Assembly (NCBI GenBank): GCA_034509495.1 | Contig: CM067506.1 | Location: 21,989,309 to 22,053,308, forward strand | Direction: 5' to 3' | DNA: 64,000 nucleotides | DNA from: Acestrorhynchus altus | Lineage: Eukaryota; Chordata; Actinopteri; Characiformes; Acestrorhynchidae | In this document: piece after piece, positions 51,417 through 62,759 of the stretch | How positions within the stretch are numbered: position 1 is the stretch's first letter | How the letters are laid out: each line of letters opens with the position of its first letter | The notes under the pieces: generated by a model | What the model was told of the DNA's origin: nothing | The model's database searches: none | What the model saw: the letters and a program-made list of their open reading frames with translations, nothing else | Translations under genes and position numbers: made by a program

Positions 51417-52840
51417 TTTCCCACTGTATAAACATTGAAAAGTTTTCTGTTTACAAAAGTTTACAAAAGTTACTGTTGTTATTAATATTATTTTTGTTGC
51501 CCAGGCCTTTAGATAATACCATAAAGACTTATAAACTTTATAATATTGGTGAACACCCAAATGTTTCATATTTGAAAATGGTGACCAATATGCAGATAAT
51601 GTACCTATAACAGTTTGTTAGTTATATTTACATCATTAATCATATGCTTTAGTTTTGTTGTTCCTCAAAACCAATTTAGAGTGTTGCAGTCAATAATTTA
51701 TTCATTATTTTTTATTTGCATTAGTATAAATTTCAGTTTTTTGCCCTAACAATATTAATTTATTTATTTGTGTTTATTTATTGTACAAATACAAGCCAAT
51801 TGAACTGATTAAAAAGTTCAGTTTATTGACACTAATTTCTGAATCATGATGCTAGTTGGAAACTGTAGGCTTTCAGGAACATTACAACTACTGCAGACAT
51901 TAGCAGTACAATATAGGCCAAAAGTTAGTGATTTAAAAGTCATTCAAAGTTCAAAACTGATTATAGACATTAACCCTTGTTTTTGCTGGGATAAATAAGA
52001 TTCAGCACAATGACATATAGATAGAGCTATTTTTAGGGCTGTGTTTAATCTGTTCAGGTCAGTACTGTATTGCTGGCCATGGGTAGCATTCAGGTGGTGT
52101 TGTGCTTAAGAACGGAACAGTCTTATCTAAACTAAATTTAGTTACTCATAGGATTAGACTTGTGCTTGTGTGGCATTCGTGTGACTTGTGTCACGTTGCT
52201 CTGTCTCCTGTGTTGTACTAGAATTTAATTTGAGTGTACAGAACCTGGTGTGATCCTCTGAAATTGTGAAAAATAGAAGTAGGAAAAACTGTAATTGCAT
52301 ACTAATTGTTGAAATGTTACTATGAAGCTTACTATGAAGAAAATATTTTTCAGTTTTTGGATGTTCTCAAATATTTAATTATCAGAATGTTACTGATGTG
52401 TTTACAAAATAAAAAAATATTTAATTTGAAGGTTGATGAAAATATTCACATCAGTATATCATAGCTGTGATTTATTTCTGTGATTGGAAAAAGCATCAGG
52501 AATGTCACTTGTGTGAAAAAGGCATACGAATCCGGTAATGCAGAATTTGTCCTGCACGTCTCACAATTACAATGGAATGTCTACGTGCCCTAACACAGCT
52601 CTGTGGAGGTCGCAGCATGACTCAAACTCACACTTCAACACAAGGCAGGTCATCTTGAGCGGATGCCTCCCAATGTGACTTTCCATTGCTGCAGTGTCTC
52701 TGAGCAGAAATGGGGCTTGTAACTGTATTCTAGCACGTAGACTTGAAACAGAGCTGGAGTGGACATGAGCCAGCAGGATTTCCTCTGCCTGATAGAAGAA
52801 TTAATGATAATGATGATGATGATGATGATTATCATTATTA

Positions 52841-52887
<47 letters not shown>

Positions 52888-55800
52888 GATGTTGTTGTTG
52901 TTATTATTGTTATTATTATTTCTTCTATGGCTGCAGGAAGAGGGCGAGTTGATAATGGAGGGTTTACTCAACATATCCTGGGGCCTGAAAAGACCGATCA
53001 GATTACAAATGCAAGATGACAATGAGCGGTTCCACTTTCCATGTGCAGAAGCCCTGAGGTTGGAGAACACAGGAGCTAATAGGTAGGACAACTGTGTCCA
53101 TCAGGTGTGCAGAGCTGAGCTGCACCCATTTTTACCTTTGGCCCTCATAACTGTAATCAGTCATAACCATATCAGTATATGAATCATGTTAGTACACACA
53201 TAAAAGGTGGGACCTGTTCTTTTTATGTATTTAAGATGTTGCATAGATGGTTCTTTTTTGTTCTGAAAATGATTCTGTTTAGGCAAACAAGTGTATTTAT
53301 GCTCACAAAGAAAATTATATTTTTTATATAGCATCTTTATATAGTGGCTATTGTCTAAATCCATATAAACACAATACAATTATTATATATTATTACAAAA
53401 TATTGCTATTACTGCTAAATCTAGTGTCATTGATCTGACTACGTTAATCCTATCAGTCACATGTTAACAGATCAGATCACTGTTTATACTGTAAATAAAA
53501 CACATATTGATTTGTTTCAGTAAAGAGGGAGTAGTAAAATGTCTATTTTCATTAGAAGTTTACTTACTGCGCTGTGGTGCTTCCTGAAGTTGAACAGCTG
53601 TTTAACAGACTTCCAAATGATTTTACCAGGTGCTGTTAGTTATTCTAAAAAACTATAGAATACCGTGGAAATAATCCAGCAAAATGATGCAACAAGCACA
53701 ACCAAACATTTTAGTGTGTGTATATAGAACTCTTTGTGTTAGAGAACAGTGGCAGTAAATTTGCTGAAAATACTTTTCTCACAAATATTATATGAAATTG
53801 AACATCAATATTTTATGCACAACTTCACTAAAGAATTAAATGTTTACTTAAATTGAAACCAGTTTGTACACTTAACTGGAAGTCAGTGTGTCAGGAGGCA
53901 ATCAGTTTCCCAACATTTTAAATAAACTTCACATTTAAAGAGTACAATGCCACAGTGCAGGTTCTTTCCACATAAAGAATCTACCCTCATTTTGATATTG
54001 TGCTAAAATGTTTTTTATTGCTAATGCTTTCCAGTGGTTAAATGACTAATGGTTAAATGATTAAAAAACATTTTTGGGCTACGGTGTTACTCAATTTTAA
54101 ATCCACACAGTTTAAAATTGTTATAATTTTTCCACCTGTAAGTCCTTACTTTTGGCTGTTCAGAAAATATGCCATCAGTCCATGCTCTGCAAATGTACGT
54201 GTGCAGATGTGCACGCAGCTGTTATAAACTTAGCGCAGTTTTCCAGTATCTTAATGGCTTAAAATAGATCATTGTTGAAGCATTTCACAATGTGGGGCTT
54301 TTCCTGGCCTCTGTTTGCTGAGAGAACATGTGTTGTGCATTGTTCTGCTCTCACTGAAAGCAGAATCATCCATACATCCATGCTCTGCCTCACGTGTAGC
54401 ATCATCTTCTGTCAGGGAAATAATACGCTTATATTTAGGCTTAAGTCCAAGACTCCTGTGACCTTGCAGTAGAGAGAAGTATAGTTTCAATCCATAATGT
54501 AAAGGGTGGTATATGAAACTGCTAAAATGTTTTTTTAATGGATCTATTATTAAAATGATTATGAAGAACCTTTTTGAAGTTCACATAATGTAAAGGTTCT
54601 GTTATTTAAACCAATGTTTGCCCACATTAATGTATTTAAGCAAATAACTATTCAGAAAACGTATTTAACAGATTTTTTTTACTCTCCTGTTTAATTTTGT
54701 TTGCTCCATAATTCAGATAGGAAATCTTGTCTGCATATTTACAGGAATGATGGTAATCAACAGATTTCAAGTGACAGTTTACTGGAGTCCAATAACAACA
54801 AAGTCATTGAACCAACATTAACCAGTAAGTATTATGGTTTGTTTTTTTGTATTTTGAATGACATTCAGATTAGCACTGCACTAGTTTTGCATGTGAATGA
54901 AACTGTTTATCACGTGTATGTGTCGTAATCCTTCATGGATAATCTAATTATAGCTCTATGGATTTAGGGATTAGAAATTGAATTGCAAGATGCAGTTCCT
55001 ACAAGAATTGGAAGAGTAATGAGTGCATGTGTGTATTTATTGTAGCTCACTGGCTGGCTATTAGCACATTCTACATTAAAAACATTACTTGTTTTTAACT
55101 TTGAATGTTTTTCTCTAGTCTGTCCCCCAACCCCCAGTGAGGGAAAGTTTCCACAGTGTACACACCCTAGCATCTGTTCTCATACAGCAGTGCTTATACT
55201 GCTTGTTTTGTTGGTATTATCCTGGAACTTTAGGCTGTATCAGGATGGAATTATTTGTGTTGGTCTTTATATAAGAACATTTTTTAAGGAATTGTAGTGT
55301 AAAAAGATAGGAGTCTACTGATATGGAAAGTGTAGGTTGATACCAATATCCAGTATATTTCATATACATATCTGTTGATATTAATACATAAAATGTATAA
55401 ACTTGAATTTAGGACTAGATTAGCATTCAAAAGGAATATATTTTCCTTTTTTTCCTAGAGGGTTACAAATGCAGTTTTAGCTAGACGTTTTAGCAAAGTA
55501 ACCCTATATTAACATTCTCTGGATATCGATAAATCTGTTATTAAATATCAGCCAAATCTAAAGTAGTATTCATCATTTTTATCTGCAAATACCATTATTA
55601 TTTTGATAAAATAAGGTGAGAAATAGTCCTCAACCAATCCTCAATGAGACAGAGCAGAAATCACAGGAGATTCCTCAAAATGTTGAGTTTCCTTTACTAC
55701 AGCTCACATATCCACTGCTGGTGGCCTGCCCACTGCAGGTATGGATGACCTTGGGTTGGAGGAGGAGACCCCTCAACTGCTGAGAACAAGAAGTGATGCC

Positions 55801-58800
55801 AGCTTCATGAACATTCAGAGAAGATCGAAACTACGCAGCTCAGGAGATTTACAGAGGGTTAAAAGACATCGCTTCTCCATTAATGGACATTTTTATAACC
55901 ACAAGGTGATTATCTGACATAAATTAAATACAGCACTGTGAAAAAGGCAGTCCCAAAAAAAATGTATCCCAGCAGAAAAGTGTGTGTTCATCTGTATCAT
56001 TCTGTATCTCTAAAATGACAACTTTACAGAAGCAAAAACATTTGTACATTTCAATGAAAGTAGTTTGTAGTGTGGATCGGAGGTTTCTATTGCCTCATTT
56101 ATCACGAAGTTAGAACACAATGATTTAATTTAATTACCTTTATTGTCATTGTAAAGTGCAATGTAATTCTTCTCTTTGCACGTCCCTGCCTAGAAAGCCA
56201 CGGTCAGCCATGCCACAGTTCCTAGAGCAGAAGGGAATAAGGGCCCAACAGTGTCATCTTCGTTGGTTTCAAACCCACAACCATGTGATGGATAAACCAG
56301 CACATTAACCACTGAGTCAAAAGTGCCCAAAATACAAAAAGTAACAGTTTTTATTTTAAATCATGAAAGAAAGAAATCAATGACAAAAATGGAGATGGAA
56401 GGTTTTTGTGTGACTGCAACAATATTGTTCTTTATAGAAACTTTCAAAATGGTTCTATATAGATATAGAACCATTTTGAAATATTTTGAGATATATTTTT
56501 ATAGTACTCGAAGTGTACTATAAAAACTTATCATAATCTGTTGTTTTCAGAGTAACGTCTGGTATTTTGGTTGATAGAATACAGTTAGAACAAAACAGGT
56601 TTAACCACTGAACTCTAGACTTGATTCCTTCAGCTCCACCAGCACTCACCTGATTTATTTTAATTCTATCTAACTACTGGTCTTTCTCAGGAAGAGCTAT
56701 GGAAACGTTCAGTCAACACACTGGAAACATAAACACTTTGTATTTATTCTACACTATATTTTATTTCAACCAGGAGGAACAACCAAGTAGTCCAAGTAGA
56801 ATAAAACGACTAAGAGATGAATACACCCATAAAAATAAAGATTCCTAGATGGTTTATATGGTTCACAGAAAAAAAACCTGTGGTTCTTTTATGGCACTAG
56901 TCCAAAGAACTTTCTGGTTCCTTCATTGTTAAAGGTTAGCACTGGGCAGAGATGAGTACAGCCTGTCCTCAGGACAATAGTGCTTCATGAAGTGCTGTCA
57001 TGGCCTGTGACTGGCACAGAGCCCTGATGCTCTTGCTAATGGCTGTAGCAGCATGTGTGAGGGGAAGTGTCGGTTGTGTGAGTGTCCTGCGGGTCGGAGT
57101 GTTGTAAGATGGATGCAGGTGTTGAGAGGCAGTGCTTTTCCTGTGCAGGCATTACCCTGGCAGAGGCATTGCTCTCCACAATGGCCTGTCACCTGCTCTT
57201 CTCATCAGTGCTCTTCAAGGTTATGGATCAGCCTGGTCAAAGAGGTCTTTTTGCAGATGTGGAGAAACTGGAAGGGAAACTTGCTGTTTAATTGCTTGTC
57301 TTAGGGGTGGATGGTGATGGGTATGCTGCCCTCAAGAGTCTTAGTGTAAACAAAGGCAAAGGAAATGGTTTTTTTTTCACATTAAGATCTGCTTACTTTG
57401 ATACTCATGAGTGCCAAGACAAGTCATCTTGGAAAAGTAGGACAAAGTAAGAACCTGTAAACCCATTTTATTATTCTTGCAAATATTTGTTTGTCATGTC
57501 AGGGATAGCATACTCTAATTCAATTTCTTTTTTTCACTTTGTCAATATTGAGTTTATGTAGAATTGTGAGGGAGAAAATGAATTAATTCCATTTTGAAAT
57601 AAGGCTGCAACTTAAATTCTGAAAAAAGTGAAGCGCTGTGAATACTTTTCGGATCCACTGTATCGATCTATACTATATGGACAAAAGTTCTGGGACACAC
57701 CACACCTCAAAATTCAGGTATTCACACTGCCACTGACATTACAAATTTGTACACTATTAGCTGAGTGATCTTCAAAAGTGGAAGCATTTAGGTACCACAA
57801 AAATTTAAAAAGCGGGGTTGCCATGTGCATAAAAGTCAGCAATGCCCTGCTGACTCAATAACTGCAGAGTTCCAAACCAAATCTATCCATATTATTTAAG
57901 CAATATTAAATATACATTTTTTTTTTGGTTGAATGGGGCAGCTTGCATTTGTTCCCATGTGTTTTCTTTCCTCTCTCATTTTGAGGTATAGATCTGGGGG
58001 GTCTGGGATGAATACACAGCTTCACCAATATGTATACTGATCAATCAGAACATTATGAACAGCTTCTTGTTTCTACATTCATTTTATCAGTGCCTCTTAC
58101 CATAAATGAGCACTTTATAGTTCTGTAATTACTTTAAGTCTTAAGTCTGAGGTCCATTCGTTTCCCTGCATATTTTGCTAACCTCTTTCATTCTGTTCTT
58201 CAGTGGTCAGCACATCCACAAAGCAAGTATTATGTAGGTGGTGGGTCATGCTCAGCACTGACACGACATTGACATGGTGGTGGTGTTATTGTGTGCTGTG
58301 CTTCTATTGGTGAATCAGACACAGAAGTGCTACAGGAGTATTTAAACACTTTGTCACCTCACTGTCTGCTCTGTTAGACACTCCTACCTAGTTGGTCCAC
58401 CTTGTAGATATAAAGTCAGACACAGAAGCTCACCTGTTTCTTCACAGTTTGTATTGTTCATCCTCTAGTCCAGGGATCTGCAACCTTTAACACCCAAAGA
58501 GTCATTTGGACCTGGGTTCCACAGAAAAGGAGCTGGAAATATTTTTTGAAGATAATGAAGATTAATGAAGACAACACTGTATATACTGCTTTTTCTTACC
58601 TTTACACTTCTTACAAACAACTATAGTGTGCTGCTTATGAAATCCATGAAGTGCTCCAGATAAAATTAAATTTTATTTATGTAATGTGCATATTTTGCAC
58701 ATTTTGATTCTTGAAAAAAAAAACAAAATCCATTTTTTATGCAACTTAAATTATCCATGTAGCAAATAAAAAAAAAAAGCTGTGAGCCATCATCCAGTCT

Positions 58801-60458
58801 GCAGATTGGGTACGAAGTCACTTTGACCTTTACAGGACTGTCAGCTGTGTCTGTGAGCGGGGTTTTAACACATGGTGGAGAACAGCTGCTCACATACAGA
58901 TGTGGATCTGAAGATCGACAGGACTCCACATGCATATTTCTTCATGTTTATGTAGCTGTTGGGGATGGCCTTCCATGTTTCAAACACGAGTTTGTTTGGT
59001 CTTCAGGTTCTCAATATCACTCCATTTGTGATTCTGAACAAGAGTGGCCTTCTGACAGGGAACATAGCCAAGATCCTCTGTGAAGCGATTTGGACACCCA
59101 CGTCTTTGTCAGTTGTGTCAGCCAGATCCAGCTCCAGTTCAAGTTCCAGATCCAGCTCAGGTTGATTTATACCTGATGCATTTTGGCGGGTAAACAGGCT
59201 TCTGCTAGTATGATGCTTATTTTGAATTATATTTTGAAAAATAATAAAATATAATTTGAATGATCTTTGAAGATCACAATAACCTTCCAATTTAGAACTA
59301 AATTAAAAAAAAAGAACAAACACAAATAAAAAAAACACTTCTATTAAGTACTTATGATTTATTTTCCCAAACCACGCCAAGCAGCAATATAAGGATGAAA
59401 GAGCCACATGTTGCCAACCCCTGCTCGAGGCCTTTGTCAGTGCTCACAGGATGCTGCTCACAAGACACTGCTGACTGGATATTTCTGGTTGGTGGACTGT
59501 TCTCAATCCAGTAGTGACATTGATTGGACTAAACACTCAAAACGGCGGTGTATGATCCACTCGTACCAGTGTAATGCACACTAAAAAACCACCATGTGTT
59601 AGGGTCAGTGCAGTGCTGACAATGACACACCATCCACATAACTGCTTTGTGGAGGTCCTGTGGGATCCTGACCTTTGAAGAATAGGGTGAAAGGAGGCTA
59701 ACACAGTATTCAGAGAAACAGATGCCAGAATTGTATGCCCAATATGTGTACTATTAATTTATTTTTTTGCTTTAACAGACATCAGTTTTCACTCCAGCAT
59801 ATGGATCAGTGACTAATGTTCGCGTGAACAGCAGAATGACAACACAAGAAGTGCTCAGTCTGTTACTCAATAAGTTTCGAGTAAGTAATACAGTAGTCTT
59901 GTTTCACATAATAAATTGTGTTTTTCAATTCTCACAACCCTCTTTTATGCTATTTCTGTAGGTTGAGAATAGCACTGATGAATTTGCCCTCTATGTTGTC
60001 CATGAATCAGGAGGTACCTTCTTTTCTACCATTTTACTTTGTAACTTTATTTGACCTTTGATTGTTGATTTAGAACTGCACTAACAGACTATTTTTTCTT
60101 CAGAGAGGATGAGGTTTAAAGACACTGAATATCCATTGGTATCACGTGTACTGTATGGACCATGTGAAAAAATTGCCAAGATTTTCATTATGGAAAGGGA
60201 TCTCGGTGAAGAGGTTACATACGATGTGAGTCTGTCTGCTTGTGTCTTAAAAAAATAGAGTATGTAACAGTTTTAAACAGACAGTAATTTCAGTATGTCT
60301 TTTTCAGGTTGCACAGTACATCAAATTTGAAATGCCTGTTTTAGATAGTTTTGTCAAAAAATTGATGGAAGAAGAAGAGAGAGAGATTTCGAAACTGACA
60401 CAAAAGTAAGTTATGTTGCACCAACAGGTTTATACTTCTTGTTTATACTCAAATGAAA

Positions 60459-60514
<56 letters not shown>

Positions 60515-60684
60515 TCAAATGAAAATTTATAGGCTTCTGCTAGTATGTAACTGCAGCAATATTTTATATTATATTCTTTTGCAGATACAGTGTGCTGAAG
60601 TCCATGATACTGCAACAGCTGGACGAACATGCTGAGAACACAGATAGTGTATGGAAAGATTTAAATACTGTTTTCACTGACTGA
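44986..60684 (+). CDS. rassf4: Ras association domain-containing protein 4 (RASSF4), ten coding exons, 332 aa
   Basis: Coding exons are 44986-45041, 45130-45205, 52937-53082, 54745-54824, 55739-55905, 59779-59880, 59962-60013, 60104-60225, 60308-60405 and 60585-60684 (TGA). They sum to 999 nt, all junctions GT/AG and all phases consistent. Within the RASSF2/4/6 group, RASSF4 is favoured by TYNCYHEGKSFQLR (about 28-41), GSVTNVRVNS, VVHESGER and GPCEKIAKIF. Conserved blocks are GLLNISWGLKRPIRLQMQDD (about 51-70), HRFSINGHFYNHK (to 175), the Ras-association domain (about 176-264) and the C-terminal SARAH coiled coil (about 270-322, FEMPVLDSF then acidic EEEERE). RASSF proteins bind activated Ras and, through SARAH, MST kinases of the Hippo pathway. 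ATG 44986 gives an N-terminus of the expected length. A splice acceptor at 44957-44958 places a 27-base 5'UTR on this exon; the open frame reading upstream to 44,854 is intronic. The second coding intron contains antisense depp1. Confidence 0.95.
47160..47540 (+). mobile_element. Tc1/mariner transposase relic
   Basis: A broken frame gives VMVWAEI near 47,175 and, in another frame, YFQQDIAA near 47,300, corresponding to transposase blocks around the second catalytic Asp. Frameshifted and inactive. Confidence 0.55.
48926..48951. repeat. (CA)n microsatellite
   Basis: About 13 units, next to a SINE head. Confidence 0.9.
48945..49050 (-). mobile_element. tRNA-derived SINE fragment
   Basis: The minus strand shows a box B-like GGTCGCTGTTTTGATCCC and an upstream GGTGCTGTGGCCTGTGG. 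It is short and degenerate. Confidence 0.45.
49675..50088 (-). CDS. depp1: DEPP1-like protein (decidual protein induced by progesterone; C10orf10), 137 aa
   Basis: The coding region is a single exon on the minus strand, antisense inside the second coding intron of rassf4. The start is the Met of MKPRRLLLSIA: a splice acceptor (CTCTTTCCAG) lies just before it, so the in-frame Met 21 bases upstream is intronic. Three blocks match my recollection of human DEPP1 in order: RRLLLSIAPLPTISET (N-terminus), LEEYVNSIKELAQP (middle) and DPLDWLFAQTQEE (near the C-terminus). The protein is short, polar and Arg/Ser-rich in the middle, with no membrane segment. It is shorter than the human protein (about 212 aa), ending soon after the DPLDWLF block. 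DEPP1 is a FOXO-induced protein linked to oxidative stress, peroxisomes and autophagy; the molecular activity is unclear. Antisense nesting in RASSF4 matches the human locus. Confidence 0.9.
   Translation of the reverse strand: MKPRRLLLSIAPLPTISETHEDASQVGCLATPMQSLEEYVNSIKELAQPVCGPVRTARTLRPRLFSKPLGKHSSTCSPRCSSRTPRPRTNSLGLDELTHHFNSQKDWGSRDPLDWLFAQTQEELHRIDSASAVLRLL
50234..50330 (-). other. depp1: depp1 untranslated first exon
   Basis: On the minus strand a donor, ATCACAG|GTGAGT, lies at about 50,234/50,233, and a TATA box sits upstream. The intron would run from 50,233 to the acceptor just before 50,088. The transcription start, about 25-30 bases from the TATA box, is estimated. Confidence 0.6.
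50354..50361 (-). promoter_or_regulatory. depp1: TATA box of depp1
   Basis: The minus strand reads TATAAAAG, a consensus TATA box, about 120 bases upstream of the first-exon donor. Spacing fits a short untranslated first exon. Confidence 0.6.
50511..50518 (-). promoter_or_regulatory. depp1: FOXO-binding element upstream of depp1
   Basis: The minus strand reads GTAAACAA, the canonical FOXO/DAF-16 binding element, about 150 bases upstream of the depp1 TATA box. DEPP1 is a known FOXO target in mammals, which makes the placement notable. Function here is inferred. Confidence 0.5.
50917..51086. mobile_element. complete short MITE with long terminal inverted repeats
   Basis: Left CTGGAGGTGCCCTTACCCTGCATATTTTAG (about 50,932-50,961) is inverted at the right as CTAAAATATGCAGGGTATGGGGTGCCTCCAG (about 51,036-51,066), read here as separate blocks TGCATATTTTAG / CTAAAATATGCA and CTGGAGG / CCTCCAG. 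About 170 bases in all, non-coding; relatives at 28,225, 36,650 and 43,445. Confidence 0.7.
51380..51412. repeat. (TA)n microsatellite
   Basis: About 16 units in the rassf4 intron. Confidence 0.92.
52805..52920. repeat. (ATG)n-(ATT)n microsatellite abutting rassf4 exon 3 acceptor
   Basis: ATG units pass into about 25 ATT units, a GTT block and further ATT units, ending 16 bases before the acceptor of the exon at 52,937. Confidence 0.95.
56120..56332 (-). mobile_element. tRNA-derived SINE
   Basis: On the minus strand a head with TGACTCAGTGGTTAATGTGC and box B-like GTGGGTTTGAAACC is followed by a body and, at the far end, TTTATTGTCATTGTAAAGTGC (plus strand), a common fish SINE/LINE tail. In rassf4 intron 5. 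Confidence 0.65.
56442..56481. repeat. perfect 19-bp inverted repeat with 2-bp loop
   Basis: TTTCAAAATGGTTCTATAT (56,442-56,460), AG, then its exact inverse (56,463-56,481). The GGTTCTATA core recurs at about 6,905, 35,150 and elsewhere, so it is probably a MITE-type repeat. Confidence 0.85.
57531..57660. mobile_element. Tc1-family terminal fragment
   Basis: GAATTAATTCCATTTTGAAATAAGGC and GAAGCGCTGTGAATACTTTTC (given as separate blocks) match the right end of the Tc1 relics at 17,777 and 33,176. At 57,666 it abuts another fragment (CTATACTATATGGACAAAAG) of the CACTATATG MITE family. Confidence 0.65.
58025..59740. mobile_element. foldback-type element (long inverted repeats), split by a hAT
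   Basis: The left arm (about 58,025-58,462) and right arm (about 59,432-59,740) are imperfect inverted copies: for example TTCTTCAGTGGTCAGCAC...GGTGGTGGGTCATG at left answers the inverse of ...GACACACCATCCAC...CCTGACCTTTGAAGAA at right. It matches a long-inverted-repeat element I recall from many fish genomes. Non-coding. Confidence 0.7.
58471..59423. mobile_element. non-autonomous hAT element
   Basis: The left terminus CAGGGATCTGCAACCTTTAA and the right terminus (complement CAGGGGTTGGCAACATGTGG) are hAT-type inverted repeats. Flanking 8-bp sequences, CTCTAGTC and CTCGAGGC, agree at six of eight positions, as expected for an aged hAT target duplication. No intact transposase. The same family lies inverted at 63,448 onward. 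Confidence 0.75.
60462..60512. repeat. (TA)n microsatellite in rassf4 last intron
   Basis: About 25 units in a 179-base intron. Confidence 0.93.
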
Positions 60685-60742
60685 AAACATAGATGCAATA
60701 ATGTTTCTACTGATACATTTATGAGATACTCAGGAGCCATGC

Positions 60743-60800
<58 letters not shown>

Positions 60801-61800
60801 ACTACTGTATAAGGGCACTTAAGCATTTTGCAGTTTTTCTCAGCCGATTTAGCATCTTTCTGCAAACTAAAATTATCCAAAATAGTTAATATTGTGAAAC
60901 CAATTGTTTCAGCCGTTCCAAAATAATAACAATAAAAAATTTATTTTATCAAAAAACATTGGACACCTTAAACTTTAAACACACAGTTTTAAACATTTTA
61001 AATGTTTTAAATAATTTATATTTTATATTTATATTTAAATAATATAAATTATTATTAATCTATTTGTTATGAAATGTTAATTGATAATTTTTCTGATGAC
61101 TGAAAATTAGAGACAATAGAATTGTTCAACTTTAATTCATAATTCAGGTTTATCAAAATATTCAAGTTTATCTGTTTGCCATTGTTATTAAATGGTACCA
61201 AAATTATTTGACATTCATTTCCAGGTTTCCTGAGGGTAGAATTGGTGTATTGAATATTTCTGAAACTTTCAACATTATATCTGAAAATATTGGAAACTAA
61301 AAAGTGAATCCAAATATAGTTCTCTGAAAACAGTGTTGGTTTTACAATAATGCATACATTATTCTAAACCAAACATCTTGCATAACACTCCATTCCTAAA
61401 TATTCCCATTTCCTGAAAGGTAAGTACATGCAAGATACAATATCTATAGTTGTTTAAATATGTATAACTATACAATATGAATAAACATAATTCATGAATA
61501 AAATCAAGGTCTATTGAATATCATGTCAAGTAAATTCCGTTTTACTGTCTGTATAAATTCAGTGAAAATGGAAGGTCTTCTAAATCAACTGAGAAAAAAA
61601 GGAAACTGTGAACGAGACACTTTGTAGATGTTACAGGTTTACACTGAATGTATTTTGTTAAATTTAAAATAGGATGAACACACTTTAACCGCTCAATACA
61701 GTAATATATCGACTGTGTGTAGATTGTACACAGACACACACTGTACAATTGTGTGTAGATTGTGTGTTTTATAATAAACTGGTTCTGAATTTTTCACATG
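60685..61800 (+). other. rassf4: 3'UTR of rassf4 (end uncertain)
   Basis: AT-rich non-coding sequence follows the stop. AATAAA occurs at 60931-60936, twice near 61,480-61,502, and at 61773-61778. A (TG)n tract lies at 60,755-60,797. Which signal is used cannot be told from sequence. Confidence 0.4.
60755..60797. repeat. (TG)n microsatellite in rassf4 3'UTR
   Basis: About 21 units, about 70 bases after the stop codon. Confidence 0.92.
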
Positions 61801-62461
61801 ATCATATTTATTATTTATTTATTTGGGGCTTGTTTTCTTATGTATTTTCTCATGTAGCTGCATGTTTATTTCTGACATGATATCATTATCTCATGACTGC
61901 CATATCATATGACTGTCAATGTTTTTTCCTTGAGAAGAAAATAGTCATTTTCTGTTTCCTGCACATTCACAATGAGTCCAACAGAGTTTCTCATTGTTCT
62001 GTGAGTGACCTACAGAGTAAACCAGTTCCCACAATTTATTCCAGGGCCTGTTTTGTTCAAAGTGAGACAAGAAATCAGTGCCTCCTGGCCTGAGTACCAC
62101 TGTTACACAATAGTGTCCTGAGAAACAAGCGCTATGGCCTGAGTTGGCTTTAATTTTCCCATGGCATAGCAAAGGAAGTGGTAACCATTTAACAGCTCTC
62201 TGTTAAAACTGGCAGGGGTGCCAGTGATGTGTTGGTTTTCATATTGTAATCATTTTTAATTGATGTTGAATAAATTCAACATATTAACCTAATTTAGGAA
62301 ATGTGGTTAATTTGCAAGTGCCTCATTTCAAAATTTCAACTAATTTCATCCAGCTGTAGTTGATCTTCACATGTGTTTTTTGGGACAAAGTTCTTAACAG
62401 GGAGTTTTCTGTTTACCATAAAAATTATCCACTGGAATACCATTCTACAATGAGTGACTGT

Positions 62462-62560
62462 CATTTACATTTACATTTTCTGCATTTATCAGACGCCCTT
62501 ATCCAGAGCGACTTACAAAAGTGCTTTGCTTTAGTTAGTAAGCAATGACCATGACCATGA
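62462..62560. repeat. fish interspersed repeat tail
   Basis: TTTACATTTACATTTTCTGC, then CAGACGCCCTTATCCAGAGC and GACTTACAA, the widespread fish SINE/LINE tail block also seen near 8,940 and 13,240. Confidence 0.6.
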
Positions 62561-62759
62561 CATTGGAATAACATCCAATTAATATGTCAAATATACAAGA
62601 ATGATCATCTGGAATCATCAACATTATCCCATACTTATTTTATGTTAATGGCTTTTTATTATTTTTATATGAAGTGTGAAAGAACAGGTCTATATTATTT
62701 CTGTGGTCTGCTCTTTGCTTACTAACTAAAAAAAAAAGCCATGAAAAAAAGCTGTCTTT

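Noticed and set aside
58959..59165. Similar hydrophobic open frames at 58,959-59,165 (+) and 63,691-63,885 (-)
   Set aside because: Both lie inside copies of the same hAT element and are shared because the DNA is repeated, not because a host protein is encoded.
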